Origin: Candidatus Saccharibacteria bacterium UBA5148
GTDB lineage: Bacteria; Patescibacteriota; Saccharimonadia; Saccharimonadales; UBA4665
Direction of reading: 5' to 3'
Length of the DNA: 64,000 bases
NCBI GenBank assembly: GCA_002413835.1
Contig: DHXU01000009.1
Coordinates: 1-64,000 of the forward strand
The position numbers and the translations under genes were made by a program. The notes below the pieces were generated by a model. That model searched no databases. It was not told the DNA's origin and worked only from the letters and a program-made list of their open reading frames with translations. Numbering within the stretch: the first letter of the stretch is position 1; the number at the start of each line of letters is the position of its first letter. Of the stretch, positions 44,947 through 52,407 are shown piece by piece.

Positions 44947-45306
44947 ATGAATAATTCTACTAATAATGACAACTTGATAGCCCAGTCCGAAACCCAGATG
45001 CGTAAAGGCATGCTGACCTACTGTGTCCTGCTGCTGCTCAAAGACGGCAAGGTCTATACATCCGAGATCATCCGTGCCCTGCACGAGGCCGAACTGATTG
45101 TCGTCGAAGGCACACTCTACCCTCTCCTGAACCGCTTGGCCCGGGACAATCTGCTGGCCTACGAGTGGCAGGAAAGCGAACAAGGACCGCCGCGTAAGTA
45201 CTATTGGTTGACAGACGAAGGTCATGAACTTCAGAAAGAGCTCAAAGCCAACTATCACAAGTTACACAGCTCGATTAAGGCACTGGAAAAAGGAGCCAAC
45301 ACATGA
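44947..45306 (+). CDS. PadR family transcriptional regulator
   Basis: 119 residues. The PadR winged helix is clear: MRKGMLTYCVLLLLKDGKVYTSEIIRAL, VEGTLYPLLNRLARDNLL and the wing SEQGPPRKYYWLTDEGHE. No ribosome binding site is seen before the ATG. The stop overlaps the start of the PspC-domain gene (ATGA), a pairing common where PadR senses membrane or antibiotic stress. Autoregulation is suggested by the inverted repeat in the promoter. Confidence 0.93.
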   Translation: MNNSTNNDNLIAQSETQMRKGMLTYCVLLLLKDGKVYTSEIIRALHEAELIVVEGTLYPLLNRLARDNLLAYEWQESEQGPPRKYYWLTDEGHELQKELKANYHKLHSSIKALEKGANT

Positions 45307-46625
45307 ACGAAGTAACAAACATCCACCTTGGTCGGCAGGCCTTTACGATATCGGCCAGCGCCCACCATGCGCTCAAGGCCTATCTGGATGACATCCAGAA
45401 GCAGGTCGGTGACAAAGAAGTCGTCAACGAAGTCGAGCTGCGGATGGCCGAGATATTGAACGAACGCGGTATCGTCGGCGAGAAAGTGGTTCTGCCGGAG
45501 GACATAGAGTATCTGAAGCAGCAGCTTGGCAATCCCGCTGATTTCTCAGAAGATGGTGATACTTCTGCCGCAGCGCAGCCCACCGAACCGGCCGCTACCA
45601 AAAGATTGTTCCGCGATACCGAGAATGCCATGTTGGCTGGCGTATCGGCTGGCCTGGCCAATTATTTTGGCCTGGACGTTGTACTGATGCGAATCATCTT
45701 CGTGGCGCTAGCTATATTCGGTGGTGGCGTTGGTATATTGCTATATGTCGTACTCTGGCTGGTCGTACCACCGGCCACGACCTCGAGCGAGAAACTGCAG
45801 ATGAAAGGCAGATCCGTCACTATTGATGCCCTCAAAGAATCAGTCAACAGAGCCGACCTGCCAGGTGCTGCCCGCCAGATGAACCAGACAGTTTTGCCCG
45901 TCATTAATCTGGTGCTCCGGATAGTCCTCAAAATACTCGGTGTCGGATTTATCGTGGCAGGACTGGCAGTCATCTTTGGACTGGCTGCAGTCAAAGGCTA
46001 CATGCTGTTGCACCACGGCCAACTATTTCAGGAAAACTTCTTCCCTGTCGGTACACGCGAGCAGCTGCTAGCCGGCCTGGCCATGGTTTTGGCAGCTATC
46101 ATCGCAGTCTGCTCGATACTGGTAGGCGTCGGCGTTTTCAAACATAAATGGCCGATACGCGGCTGGGTGACCGCAGTACTGATCAGCATTTTTCTACTTG
46201 GCTCAGCCGCCGGCATCGCATTGTCTGCCGATATCGCACCCCGAGTGCGAGCCCGTTACGAATCCTCCATGTACACGACAGGGGTCAAAAACATCCAAAG
46301 CTTCAACAATGTCACGACTGATGGCGGCGTAGACGTGGAATACATAGCGTCACCTGACTATGCGGTCAATATGCGCTACTACGGCCACCCTGATATTTCC
46401 AAGATAAAATTTACTGTCGTCAATAAAACCCTGCACATAGATTCGTCAGCCTTCAATGGCAGTCGGCATTGCACCATGCTTTGCCTGTTTCCGGAATACA
46501 ACATGGTAGTCCAGGTTGCGGCACCTAATGTCCAGAACTTCCGGATGCCTCCGGGGTCTGAGTTATTCTTCCCTGATCGGCCTCCCAGCCCGGTTATGCC
46601 ATACTACCGGCCGGAAAAGCCATAG
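45303..46625 (+). CDS. PspC domain membrane protein
   Basis: 440 residues. An N-terminal cytoplasmic domain (1-90, helical, similar to HAAS-type domains of PadR partners) precedes the PspC domain (about 97-160): RLFRDTENAMLAGVSAGLANYFG, then a membrane helix ending VLWLVVPP. More membrane helices follow at about 205-230, 250-275 and 285-305. The C-terminal extracytoplasmic domain (about 310-440) is beta-rich, like the adhesin-type domain of envelope-stress proteins. PspC proteins respond to membrane stress. Its start overlaps padR, so they form one operon. Confidence 0.87.
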   Translation: MNEVTNIHLGRQAFTISASAHHALKAYLDDIQKQVGDKEVVNEVELRMAEILNERGIVGEKVVLPEDIEYLKQQLGNPADFSEDGDTSAAAQPTEPAATKRLFRDTENAMLAGVSAGLANYFGLDVVLMRIIFVALAIFGGGVGILLYVVLWLVVPPATTSSEKLQMKGRSVTIDALKESVNRADLPGAARQMNQTVLPVINLVLRIVLKILGVGFIVAGLAVIFGLAAVKGYMLLHHGQLFQENFFPVGTREQLLAGLAMVLAAIIAVCSILVGVGVFKHKWPIRGWVTAVLISIFLLGSAAGIALSADIAPRVRARYESSMYTTGVKNIQSFNNVTTDGGVDVEYIASPDYAVNMRYYGHPDISKIKFTVVNKTLHIDSSAFNGSRHCTMLCLFPEYNMVVQVAAPNVQNFRMPPGSELFFPDRPPSPVMPYYRPEKP

Positions 46626-46662
46626 TTTATCGGTCATCCGTTACCAACTCGAGACTACGACC

Positions 46663-47532
46663 TTAGGGATACCGCTGGAATAATCGGTCCATCGCAACAA
46701 TCCGGCTATCAATGTTTAGGTCGACGCATAATTTCGCAAACCTTCGATGCGGACCAATATCCTCAGTACCTTCAAATGGTTTGTCGAAAATTCTCCTGTA
46801 GGCTTCCAGGATTTTCCGGTTATTATTGACGAGCTTTAAGCCGCGTATAACCTGCAATTCATTCCCTGCATGCAAGGCTTCTGCTGTAATAGTCTCGGCA
46901 TGCTTTATCTCATCCCCCCTGCGGTTCAGATACTTCTCATACGGAAGTTGCCAGAACTGATAGGTGTGTGGATTTGGAGGAGTATTCCGTTTCGACCATG
47001 CAATGAACCGTTCGCGTACCTGATTGCGGACGCAGCCACGGAAAAACAATGCGGCCGGCGTCTCAGCACCGCTGCCCGGCTTGCGGGGCGACCAAACCCG
47101 TTCGTTCACGCCATCACCAACCTTGTACGCTTTTCCGCGCTGCTCAAGCTCACGCATACCTCTATACCGGACGAGCTGATCATCGGGGACTATCCTGACA
47201 AATTCGACTGCGCTCGTTATATTCGGGATAGGGGCATCCAGTTCAGTAAATCTTTCTAATCTGGGAGTAGTGCTCGTCTTCGGCGGAGAGTCGGGAGGAG
47301 TCCATAGTGGCGGTCTGGACACAGGTGTGGCCTGAACTCCAGGACGTCTGCCTCGTCCTTCGTCTATCAATCTGTTCCGGGCCTGCAACTCCTCCTCGTA
47401 TTCCTGCCGGGTTCGGAAATCTTGCGGGTGGGTTCCACCGACCGACTGTTCTCTCGAACCCTGATAATCTGCTGGATAGGTATCCGGGTTAAACCATGGA
47501 TCGGTGTAGCCGTTATAAAAGTCTCCTGACAT
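46663..47532 (-). CDS. Unknown protein with disordered N-terminus
   Basis: 289 residues, no recognised family. Residues 1-100 are Tyr/Pro/Thr/Arg-rich and probably disordered. Residues 105-289 are helical and basic, with FFRGCVRNQVRERFIAWSKR, PYEKYLNRRGDEIKHAE and a C-terminal RFAKLCVDLNIDSRIVAMD. No membrane segment or signal. It stands alone, convergent with the PspC gene. Confidence 0.65.
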   Translation of the reverse strand: MSGDFYNGYTDPWFNPDTYPADYQGSREQSVGGTHPQDFRTRQEYEEELQARNRLIDEGRGRRPGVQATPVSRPPLWTPPDSPPKTSTTPRLERFTELDAPIPNITSAVEFVRIVPDDQLVRYRGMRELEQRGKAYKVGDGVNERVWSPRKPGSGAETPAALFFRGCVRNQVRERFIAWSKRNTPPNPHTYQFWQLPYEKYLNRRGDEIKHAETITAEALHAGNELQVIRGLKLVNNNRKILEAYRRIFDKPFEGTEDIGPHRRFAKLCVDLNIDSRIVAMDRLFQRYP

Positions 47533-47644
47533 CTAGCCGCTCCTCGCCTATGTAATTGGAGCTATACTACCATGTTGTTAGTCAAATGTCGTATATAGGT
47601 TCGAAAGCAGTGCCAATTTTGTATTTAATCAGGGACCTCGATGC

Positions 47645-48124
47645 TCAACCGATAATCTTTTCGATGTATTCAGCGTGTGTATCAGTTTTGAGATGCTTAT
47701 AATCGGCGTACTGCAAGCTAGTTGGCGTTAATTGCAGCGGCATATAGCTGCCGGCTTTCAGTTTCTCGACTGGTGGCACCCAGGCATAGTCGCCTTTTGA
47801 GCGAAGGTCAGCGAACTTAGTGAAGAATATATCCATATACTGCTGCACAGGCACGGCAGATATCTTACCCGTTAGCTGAACTGTAGTTTGGCTGTCGCTG
47901 TCCGCAATAGTCAGTGCAGCCAGCGCCGTATTATCGATATTCTGGTACTTCAGCGTCTCAGCCCGTGTCACGAAATAGAAGTTAAAGTCCTCATCGGCAA
48001 TATAGTATACAGCCGAACCCCACGGTGTGCCGTTATCTGATACGGTGGATAAGATTCCCATCGGATGATGCCGTAAAAAGGCATGGACTTTTTGATGATC
48101 GTGAACTTGATGTGATTCTTTAAT
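47645..48124 (-). CDS. Pyridoxamine-5'-phosphate-oxidase-fold protein with probable ATT start
   Basis: 159 residues if it starts at the ATT at 48124. The split-barrel flavin fold is seen in HPMGILSTVSDNGTPWGSAVYY, FNFYFVTRAETLKYQNI and AALTIADSDSQTTVQLTG. The only in-frame ATG (48061) would cut off the first helix (HQKVHAFLRH), which the family needs. Twenty-one codons upstream an ATT is preceded by AAGGAG with 5 bases between, a perfect site, and no ATG, GTG or TTG occurs in between. Members bind FMN or F420 or only share the fold. The substrate is unknown. Confidence 0.75.
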   Translation of the reverse strand: MKESHQVHDHQKVHAFLRHHPMGILSTVSDNGTPWGSAVYYIADEDFNFYFVTRAETLKYQNIDNTALAALTIADSDSQTTVQLTGKISAVPVQQYMDIFFTKFADLRSKGDYAWVPPVEKLKAGSYMPLQLTPTSLQYADYKHLKTDTHAEYIEKIIG

Positions 48125-48426
48125 AGTAACTCCTTGATGGGTTAGCGATTTTCAGCAAGCGACGCCTAGTGTATTCTCTGTCGTCAAACACTATGTCATC
48201 GATATCCAAACGAGAGATGGATGGTACTTTCCCGGACGATTTACTGGTTACCACGTTCACTCCCCCTTGTTATACCATAGCTCATTCACTTACTAGAATA
48301 ACTGGTTTAATTGTCCAAGTATGTGCACAGACGCACGCAACTTACAATTTCGTAACAAGACTCTATCATGCGCATAGTTTATGCTTACAGGGGGTACATA
48401 GACCAAGCACACTAGCGGCCGCTCTG
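48125..48426. other. 302-base intergenic stretch without a recognised gene
   Basis: Apart from the AAGGAG site at 48130-48135 for the downstream flavin-fold gene, I see no coding frame with a ribosome binding site, no strong hairpin with a U tract and no obvious promoter. Confidence 0.5.
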
Positions 48427-49119
48427 TTACGCCGGCAGCATGCCTCTGACTCTTGCCAGGAAGTCAGCTCCGCTATCCAAATCAAGTGACATCTGTCTAG
48501 GAATTATTACGTGAGCCATCTGTCTATACAGGCCACTTCTGCGGCTTAGAAGCTCTGGGTAGCAACGAGCCAATGCGTCTTGTGGAGACTTGTCAGTTTG
48601 CCCACAGTAAACATCGCCCCACACTACCGGTTTTGGCTCTGCAATATACAACTCAAACATCGCCTGTTGCATTTCTGCAGTAGCTTCCAAATAGACAACC
48701 GTACTATGACTTGCTAAGTCTTCGCAGAGTTCACCGCTTGTATGGACAACACTACCGGTTGTGTCCACGACTATGTTCCCGCCTAAGGGTGGCTGTTTAA
48801 GCCGGTCAATCGTGCGGCGGATGGTCATAGTTTCAAGGTCGAGATATGTTTGCTGGTTTGCCGCAAAGCGTAAATCGTGCGGCTGCCCCATCCATTTTGC
48901 CACGTCCGTGATACCGCCATTAAGCCCTGCTTCTTGCAGTACAGTTCCGAGCTCGGCCTCTATTAGATCATCACAACCTATAACGCTAAAACCCTCGGTA
49001 TGTGTTAGGCTTGTTGACCAAAATGACTTACCGACATTAGACATGCCGACCAGCGTCAAAGCTAGCTCTCCGGCTTCTCGTCGTTCATCAAATTCGCGTT
49101 GTGTTATGGTTTCAGCCAT
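48427..49119 (-). CDS. Shikimate-kinase-like P-loop protein
   Basis: 230 residues. Walker A GMSNVGKSFWS lies at about 24-34, then SVIGCDDLIEAELG, the substrate-aspartate region of shikimate or gluconate kinases, and NIVVDTTGSVVHTSGEL as Walker-B-like strand. YLEATAEMQQAMFELYI may be the lid. The usual RxGG substrate motif of AroK is not seen, so shikimate is not assured. A nucleotide or small-molecule kinase is the safe call. Upstream 36 bases lies the toxin-antitoxin pair on the same strand. Confidence 0.72.
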   Translation of the reverse strand: MAETITQREFDERREAGELALTLVGMSNVGKSFWSTSLTHTEGFSVIGCDDLIEAELGTVLQEAGLNGGITDVAKWMGQPHDLRFAANQQTYLDLETMTIRRTIDRLKQPPLGGNIVVDTTGSVVHTSGELCEDLASHSTVVYLEATAEMQQAMFELYIAEPKPVVWGDVYCGQTDKSPQDALARCYPELLSRRSGLYRQMAHVIIPRQMSLDLDSGADFLARVRGMLPA

Positions 49120-49155
49120 ATGTAAACTCTATAGACAACTAGTTAGGACTCGAAC

Positions 49156-49413
49156 CTAGCCATACAGTTGGGAATGAGTGCCAATTTTGTCAAAAATTGC
49201 TTCGTTTTCCCTCTGCAGATACAGTGCTCGATAATCGCGGGTTATATTGATGCTCCTGTATAACGAATATCTCCCTCTGAGCGCATGATTGCGAAGCCTA
49301 GGATGAAGCGGATTGTCCCTAAACAGCGTGATATGTTCATATAGCTGCAGCTGTAATTTCGTAGACAATTTCTCTGCTTGTTTTACAAACTCTTTCGAGT
49401 AGGTGATTTTCAT
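49156..49413 (-). CDS. RelE/ParE-type toxin
   Basis: 85 residues, the typical RelE/YafQ length. KITYSKEFVKQAEKL, then HPRLRNHALRGRYSLYRSI (the YafQ/RelE core) and ITRDYRALYL with the basic and Tyr residues near the C-terminus. Such toxins cleave mRNA on ribosomes or block gyrase. The start overlaps the antitoxin stop by 4 bases, the usual antitoxin-first arrangement. Confidence 0.87.
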   Translation of the reverse strand: MKITYSKEFVKQAEKLSTKLQLQLYEHITLFRDNPLHPRLRNHALRGRYSLYRSINITRDYRALYLQRENEAIFDKIGTHSQLYG

Positions 49414-49697
49414 TTTAGTTTAAGCTTGTTGGCCAAAAAATTGAGTGCTTCGTCGTTATTCTCAAACTTATAGTAGTCTCCAGCCTCAATCTGCTTGCGA
49501 GAAGCCGCCAACTCTTTCGCTGTCTTGGCGTTCGGGACTTCAGGCACATCGAAGGTAACGCTTTGCTCAGCCGCAAAACGTCGGAGCTCATTATTTAAAA
49601 CAGCACTCACACTAATCCCAAGCTTATCTGCAGCTTTTGCGGCAAGTATCTTTAGCTCAGGATCAGTCTTTAAATTAATGACCGCATATTTACTCAT
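49410..49697 (-). CDS. RelB/DinJ-type antitoxin
   Basis: 95 residues. The N-terminal ribbon-helix-helix (KYAVINLKTDPELKILAAKAADKLGISVSAVLNNELRRFA in shortened form at 2-43) is DinJ-like; the C-terminal tail would wrap the toxin. It precedes and overlaps the toxin gene. Antitoxin and complex usually repress their own promoter. Confidence 0.87.
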   Translation of the reverse strand: MSKYAVINLKTDPELKILAAKAADKLGISVSAVLNNELRRFAAEQSVTFDVPEVPNAKTAKELAASRKQIEAGDYYKFENNDEALNFLANKLKLK

Positions 49698-49734
49698 ACC
49701 ATAAGTATATACCTTTGGACAAAGTTTGTAAACA

Positions 49735-49762
49735 GAAAAATAGCCGGCTGGTACCGGCTATT
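49735..49762 (-). terminator. Terminator after the tRNA-flanking micro-island
   Basis: Arms AATAGCCGG and CCGGCTATT with a 6-base loop, followed on the minus strand by TTTTTCTG. It closes transcripts coming from the exonuclease gene or the original tRNA transcript, ahead of the antitoxin gene. Confidence 0.8.
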
Positions 49763-49788
49763 AACTTCTTACAAATAATTTCCGTGTT

Positions 49789-49815
49789 ACATAGAAATGG
49801 TTGCGGGACCAGGAC
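49789..49815. repeat. Duplicate of the initiator tRNA 3' end (candidate attachment site)
   Basis: Eighteen bases (49798-49815) are identical to the 3' end of the tRNA-fMet gene at 50530-50547, including CCA, and about eight flanking bases also match nearly (acatagaaa versus acataaaa at 50522-50529). A second 3' tRNA end about 0.73 kb from the intact gene is the classic trace of site-specific integration at a tRNA gene. Confidence 0.8.
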
Positions 49816-49873
49816 AGCGCACGTTAATCCAGCCGCCCGCTACGCTGTGGGCTGTGACTAACGACCGAACCTT
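49814..49873. repeat. Dispersed ~60-bp structured repeat, copy 2
   Basis: This is the reverse-complement match of 275-334. It abuts the duplicated tRNA 3' end, lying just inside the micro-island, which suggests that it marks an element end or a recognition region for the recombinase. It has the same hairpin-forming inverted repeats as copy 1, and no gene uses it. Confidence 0.7.
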
Positions 49874-49909
49874 TCGCTCCTGGCCGATATGATCACAGAG
49901 CTAACATGG

Positions 49910-50464
49910 TTACATCTGAGCCTGCTCAAAGTGATACGTAGCCGCAGCCATACTCCTCACATCATGAAGAGCATTATGAACATGTCCGTCCATTTTAAGC
50001 CCCGCCGCTTTGTATAAGGTGCCACTTGAATACTCACTTTGAGTCAGGCCCCATTTTTTTAAACTCTTTTGGATACGAATAAATGGCGCCTTCTCAAAGG
50101 GAAAATCGATATCGTAGTAACCGCAGTTTTGCCTTAAAACATACCAGTCCTTATCAAACGTATATATACTTACGTCGGCGCAAAACTTTACAAATTTTTC
50201 AAGGGCAACAGGAAAGATAATCGCTTTTTCATCCACCTGCTCCTGGGTGATACCTGTCAGCTCAATAAAAAAATTTGGTAGTTCTTTTGTATAAGGTGGA
50301 GATGTGAACACATTAAACGAGCTCAGCTCTTTGCCGGCACTATGGTCATAGCAAATTGCCGCTATTTGTACCACCTGCCGCAAGTCATTTTCACCCGGCC
50401 TTCCAGTTTGCCGAGTCATACCCGGATAGCAATACTCCAAATCAAGATATACTCTCTTATTCAT
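49910..50464 (-). CDS. DEDDh 3'-5' exonuclease-like protein (micro-island cargo)
   Basis: 184 residues. The RNase H-like exonuclease motifs are visible: YLDLEY (D, E) near residue 7-10, TFDKDWYVLRQN (D) near 97, and HNALHDVRSMA (H...D) near 162-167. The fold resembles RNase T/ERI-type exonucleases. It is the only gene between the intact tRNA-fMet and its duplicated 3' end, so it is probably cargo of a small integrated element. It is more A+T rich than neighbouring housekeeping genes. Target nucleic acid unknown. Confidence 0.8.
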   Translation of the reverse strand: MNKRVYLDLEYCYPGMTRQTGRPGENDLRQVVQIAAICYDHSAGKELSSFNVFTSPPYTKELPNFFIELTGITQEQVDEKAIIFPVALEKFVKFCADVSIYTFDKDWYVLRQNCGYYDIDFPFEKAPFIRIQKSLKKWGLTQSEYSSGTLYKAAGLKMDGHVHNALHDVRSMAAATYHFEQAQM

Positions 50465-50480
50465 AATCTACTCTTAGGAT

Positions 50481-50506
50481 AACAAAAGAACCGCTAATGC
50501 GGTTCT
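50481..50506 (-). terminator. Terminator of the tRNA-fMet transcript
   Basis: Arms AGAACCGC and GCGGTTCT (50487-50494, 50499-50506) with loop TAAT; on the minus strand it is followed by TTTTGTT. It sits 24 bases after the tRNA 3' end. Confidence 0.8.
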
Positions 50507-50529
50507 AATTACTTCCATTCTACATAAAA

Positions 50530-50604
50530 TGGTTGCGGGACCAGGACTCGAACCTGGGACCTCGTGGTTATGAGCCACGCGAGCTGCCGCTGCTCCATCC
50601 CGCG
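50530..50604 (-). tRNA. Initiator tRNA-fMet (CAT)
   Basis: 75 bases with encoded CCA. The initiator mark C1-A72 mismatch is present (5' C before GCGGGAT; 3' CCCGC-A-A-CCA). The anticodon loop is CTCATAA and the T arm is CCAGG/CCTGG. The anticodon stem is CGTGG/CCACG, so only two of the usual three consecutive G-C pairs remain (29-41 is U-A). Its 3' end is duplicated at 49798-49815. Confidence 0.95.
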
Positions 50605-50664
50605 TTATCGGCTGTTGACAAGCTTTCGTAACTATACCAAACAGAGGTATATCTGTCAATGTGC

Positions 50665-51126
50665 CTAGACGCTGGCAGTGTCACGGTGCAAGAAGAAATT
50701 GAGCCAGGTCTGGACATTGCGCTGGTAGAATGGCTGCTTCTTCGGAGCTTCGCTGGTCTGGGTTACAGCCGTGACGGCGATACCTTGAACATGGGCCATG
50801 GCGACACTCTTAGGGACGATGAGCTCTTTCTCGCCCGGCGCAGCCAGACCGAAATTCTGGCGCGCAGCTAGCTCGAGGTACTGCGACGTACCGTAATACT
50901 GATTCTTCAGTTTCTGGTTGTTATTCTGCAGCTGTTGCACGTCATTTTCCTGGCGCAATCGCGATATCTGCTGCTCCAGCTTGTAATTGGACTGAATCGC
51001 TTTGACACCGCTCCAGCTGACCAGCAGCACGATGACGGCAAACACTATCAGGCCCAGCGACCGGACATCGCGGAAGTTCCGTAGGAAAGGATAGGTAGTA
51101 TTTTTGATCGTATCTAGCATAGCCAT
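50665..51126 (-). CDS. FtsB/DivIC-like septum formation protein
   Basis: 153 residues. A short cytoplasmic N-terminus, one membrane helix (about 24-43, LGLIVFAVIVLLVSWSGV), then a coiled coil rich in Gln/Asn/Leu (about 45-85) and an extracytoplasmic end with the family block AARQNFGLAAPGEKELIVP. Such proteins join FtsL and FtsQ in the divisome. It is followed 36 bases later on the plus coordinate side by the M23 peptidase gene, which is transcribed first; both are on the minus strand. Confidence 0.85.
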   Translation of the reverse strand: MAMLDTIKNTTYPFLRNFRDVRSLGLIVFAVIVLLVSWSGVKAIQSNYKLEQQISRLRQENDVQQLQNNNQKLKNQYYGTSQYLELAARQNFGLAAPGEKELIVPKSVAMAHVQGIAVTAVTQTSEAPKKQPFYQRNVQTWLNFFLHRDTASV

Positions 51127-51162
51127 ACCGCTCTTAGTATAACCGCTTTCAGCTATCCCCCG

Positions 51163-52242
51163 CTACTTGTACATGCTGAAGGTGCCGTTGGTCTTGTATT
51201 TAGCAAACCCGTAATCGCTGTTGTCTTTGATATTGCTGGTTTTGCATGACAAGTCCTTAGTTTGTTCCATCAGGTCTGAATAGTCTCCTGGCAGGAAGTC
51301 CAATGGGTTGGCGGTGTGCCAGGGGTTAGCATAGGTTCCGAAATACGTTGCACTATCGCTGATGCCGAAATGCAGATGCGGCTGGCCGGGCGCGCCGACT
51401 TCGCCAGAGGTGCCGATGCGCTGGCCTTTCGTCACCGTTGCGCCGTTATTGACGGTTATCGACGACATATGTTCAAAGACGGCGTAGAGGGTTTTGCCAG
51501 TGGCAGCATTCGTGCCGGTGTTGATAATCATTGTATTGAAGCCGTCGCTATACTTACCAACAACTTTGCCAGCATGCGGAGCATAGACCGGTTTATAACT
51601 AACGCCAATGTCCATGGCTGCGTGGTAGCTTTGCCTGACAGAATAATAATGCAGCCAGCACTGTGTCAAGCCAGCAGCCGGATTGGTAATATCCGCAACA
51701 TTTACCGGCCACGTCCAATCCGATACCGGCGCAGTGGCAGTTTTGGTAACGGGCGTACTCTGGTGGCCGGTCGTGTCGTAGGAAACAATCGTGTAGGTGT
51801 AGGTCGTCCCTTGCTTGACGACCGTATTTTCGTATGTCGTACCAGTTGGCGAGGCGTATGGATTGGTCGTCGTATCAGGTGCTGTTGTGCCGATGCTACG
51901 CCAGAATCTATAACCAGCTAGCTTACAGTTGGCAGCTGCTTTGCCGGCTGTCCAGGTCATCGAGATACTCGGCTTCACAGTACCTGTTAGCACATAGCTG
52001 CCGGGCGGAGTCGGTGCGACAGTACATGGAGGGCTCGCAAAAGTTATAGCACTCCCGTTTGACGCTGCCACGTCGGGGACCACCTTGGCAGTGCCGCTGG
52101 GCGTGCCCTGCTCCGGCTCAGTCGAAATAACCGGTGTTGCAGCACGGCTGAGCAAGATGACGATCAGGCCAACGAAAGCGACCGCTGCAATGGCAACAAT
52201 GGCCCCGAATAGCCACGTAGGGTTCGCGCGAAGCTTAAGCAT
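51163..52242 (-). CDS. Secreted M23-type peptidase with fibronectin-III-like domain
   Basis: 359 residues from the ATG at 52242 (52260 is an alternative). A membrane anchor (about 14-36) is followed by a degenerate carbohydrate-binding-like segment (STEPEQGTPSGTAKVV), a fibronectin-III-like domain (about 75-175) and the LytM/M23 domain (about 190-310): HAAMDIGVSYKPVYAPHAG (H, D ligands) and HLHFGISDS (HxH). Zinc ligands look complete. It probably cleaves peptidoglycan cross-links of the cell itself or of its host. It shares a strand with the FtsB-like gene. Confidence 0.88.
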   Translation of the reverse strand: MLKLRANPTWLFGAIVAIAAVAFVGLIVILLSRAATPVISTEPEQGTPSGTAKVVPDVAASNGSAITFASPPCTVAPTPPGSYVLTGTVKPSISMTWTAGKAAANCKLAGYRFWRSIGTTAPDTTTNPYASPTGTTYENTVVKQGTTYTYTIVSYDTTGHQSTPVTKTATAPVSDWTWPVNVADITNPAAGLTQCWLHYYSVRQSYHAAMDIGVSYKPVYAPHAGKVVGKYSDGFNTMIINTGTNAATGKTLYAVFEHMSSITVNNGATVTKGQRIGTSGEVGAPGQPHLHFGISDSATYFGTYANPWHTANPLDFLPGDYSDLMEQTKDLSCKTSNIKDNSDYGFAKYKTNGTFSMYK

Positions 52243-52309
52243 ATTACTACTATAGTACAATTTTGGCGGTATATTTGCTATACTTTTATCTGTTAATCAC
52301 CTACCATCT

Positions 52310-52385
52310 GGGGGCGTAGCTCAGTGGTTAGAGCAGTCGGCTCATAACTGATTGGTCGTTGGTTCAAGTCCAACCGCCCCCACCA
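52310..52385 (+). tRNA. tRNA with CAT anticodon, Ile2-like
   Basis: 76 bases with encoded CCA. The acceptor stem GGGGGCG pairs perfectly with CGCCCCC. Anticodon loop CTCATAA. The body (TTAGAGCAGnCGnCTCATAA, TTGGTCG, TGGTTCAAGTCCA) closely follows the tRNA-Ile2 pattern rather than elongator Met. If so, C34 is converted to lysidine by the TilS encoded at 32551-33438 and the tRNA reads AUA. The distinction from tRNA-Met is by resemblance only. Confidence 0.9.
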
Positions 52386-52407
52386 AGCATAAGAATTATC
52401 AATTATT

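Noticed and set aside
48169..48489. 106-codon plus-strand frame
   Set aside because: No ribosome binding site, low-complexity nonsense translation, and its end overlaps the kinase-like gene in antisense.
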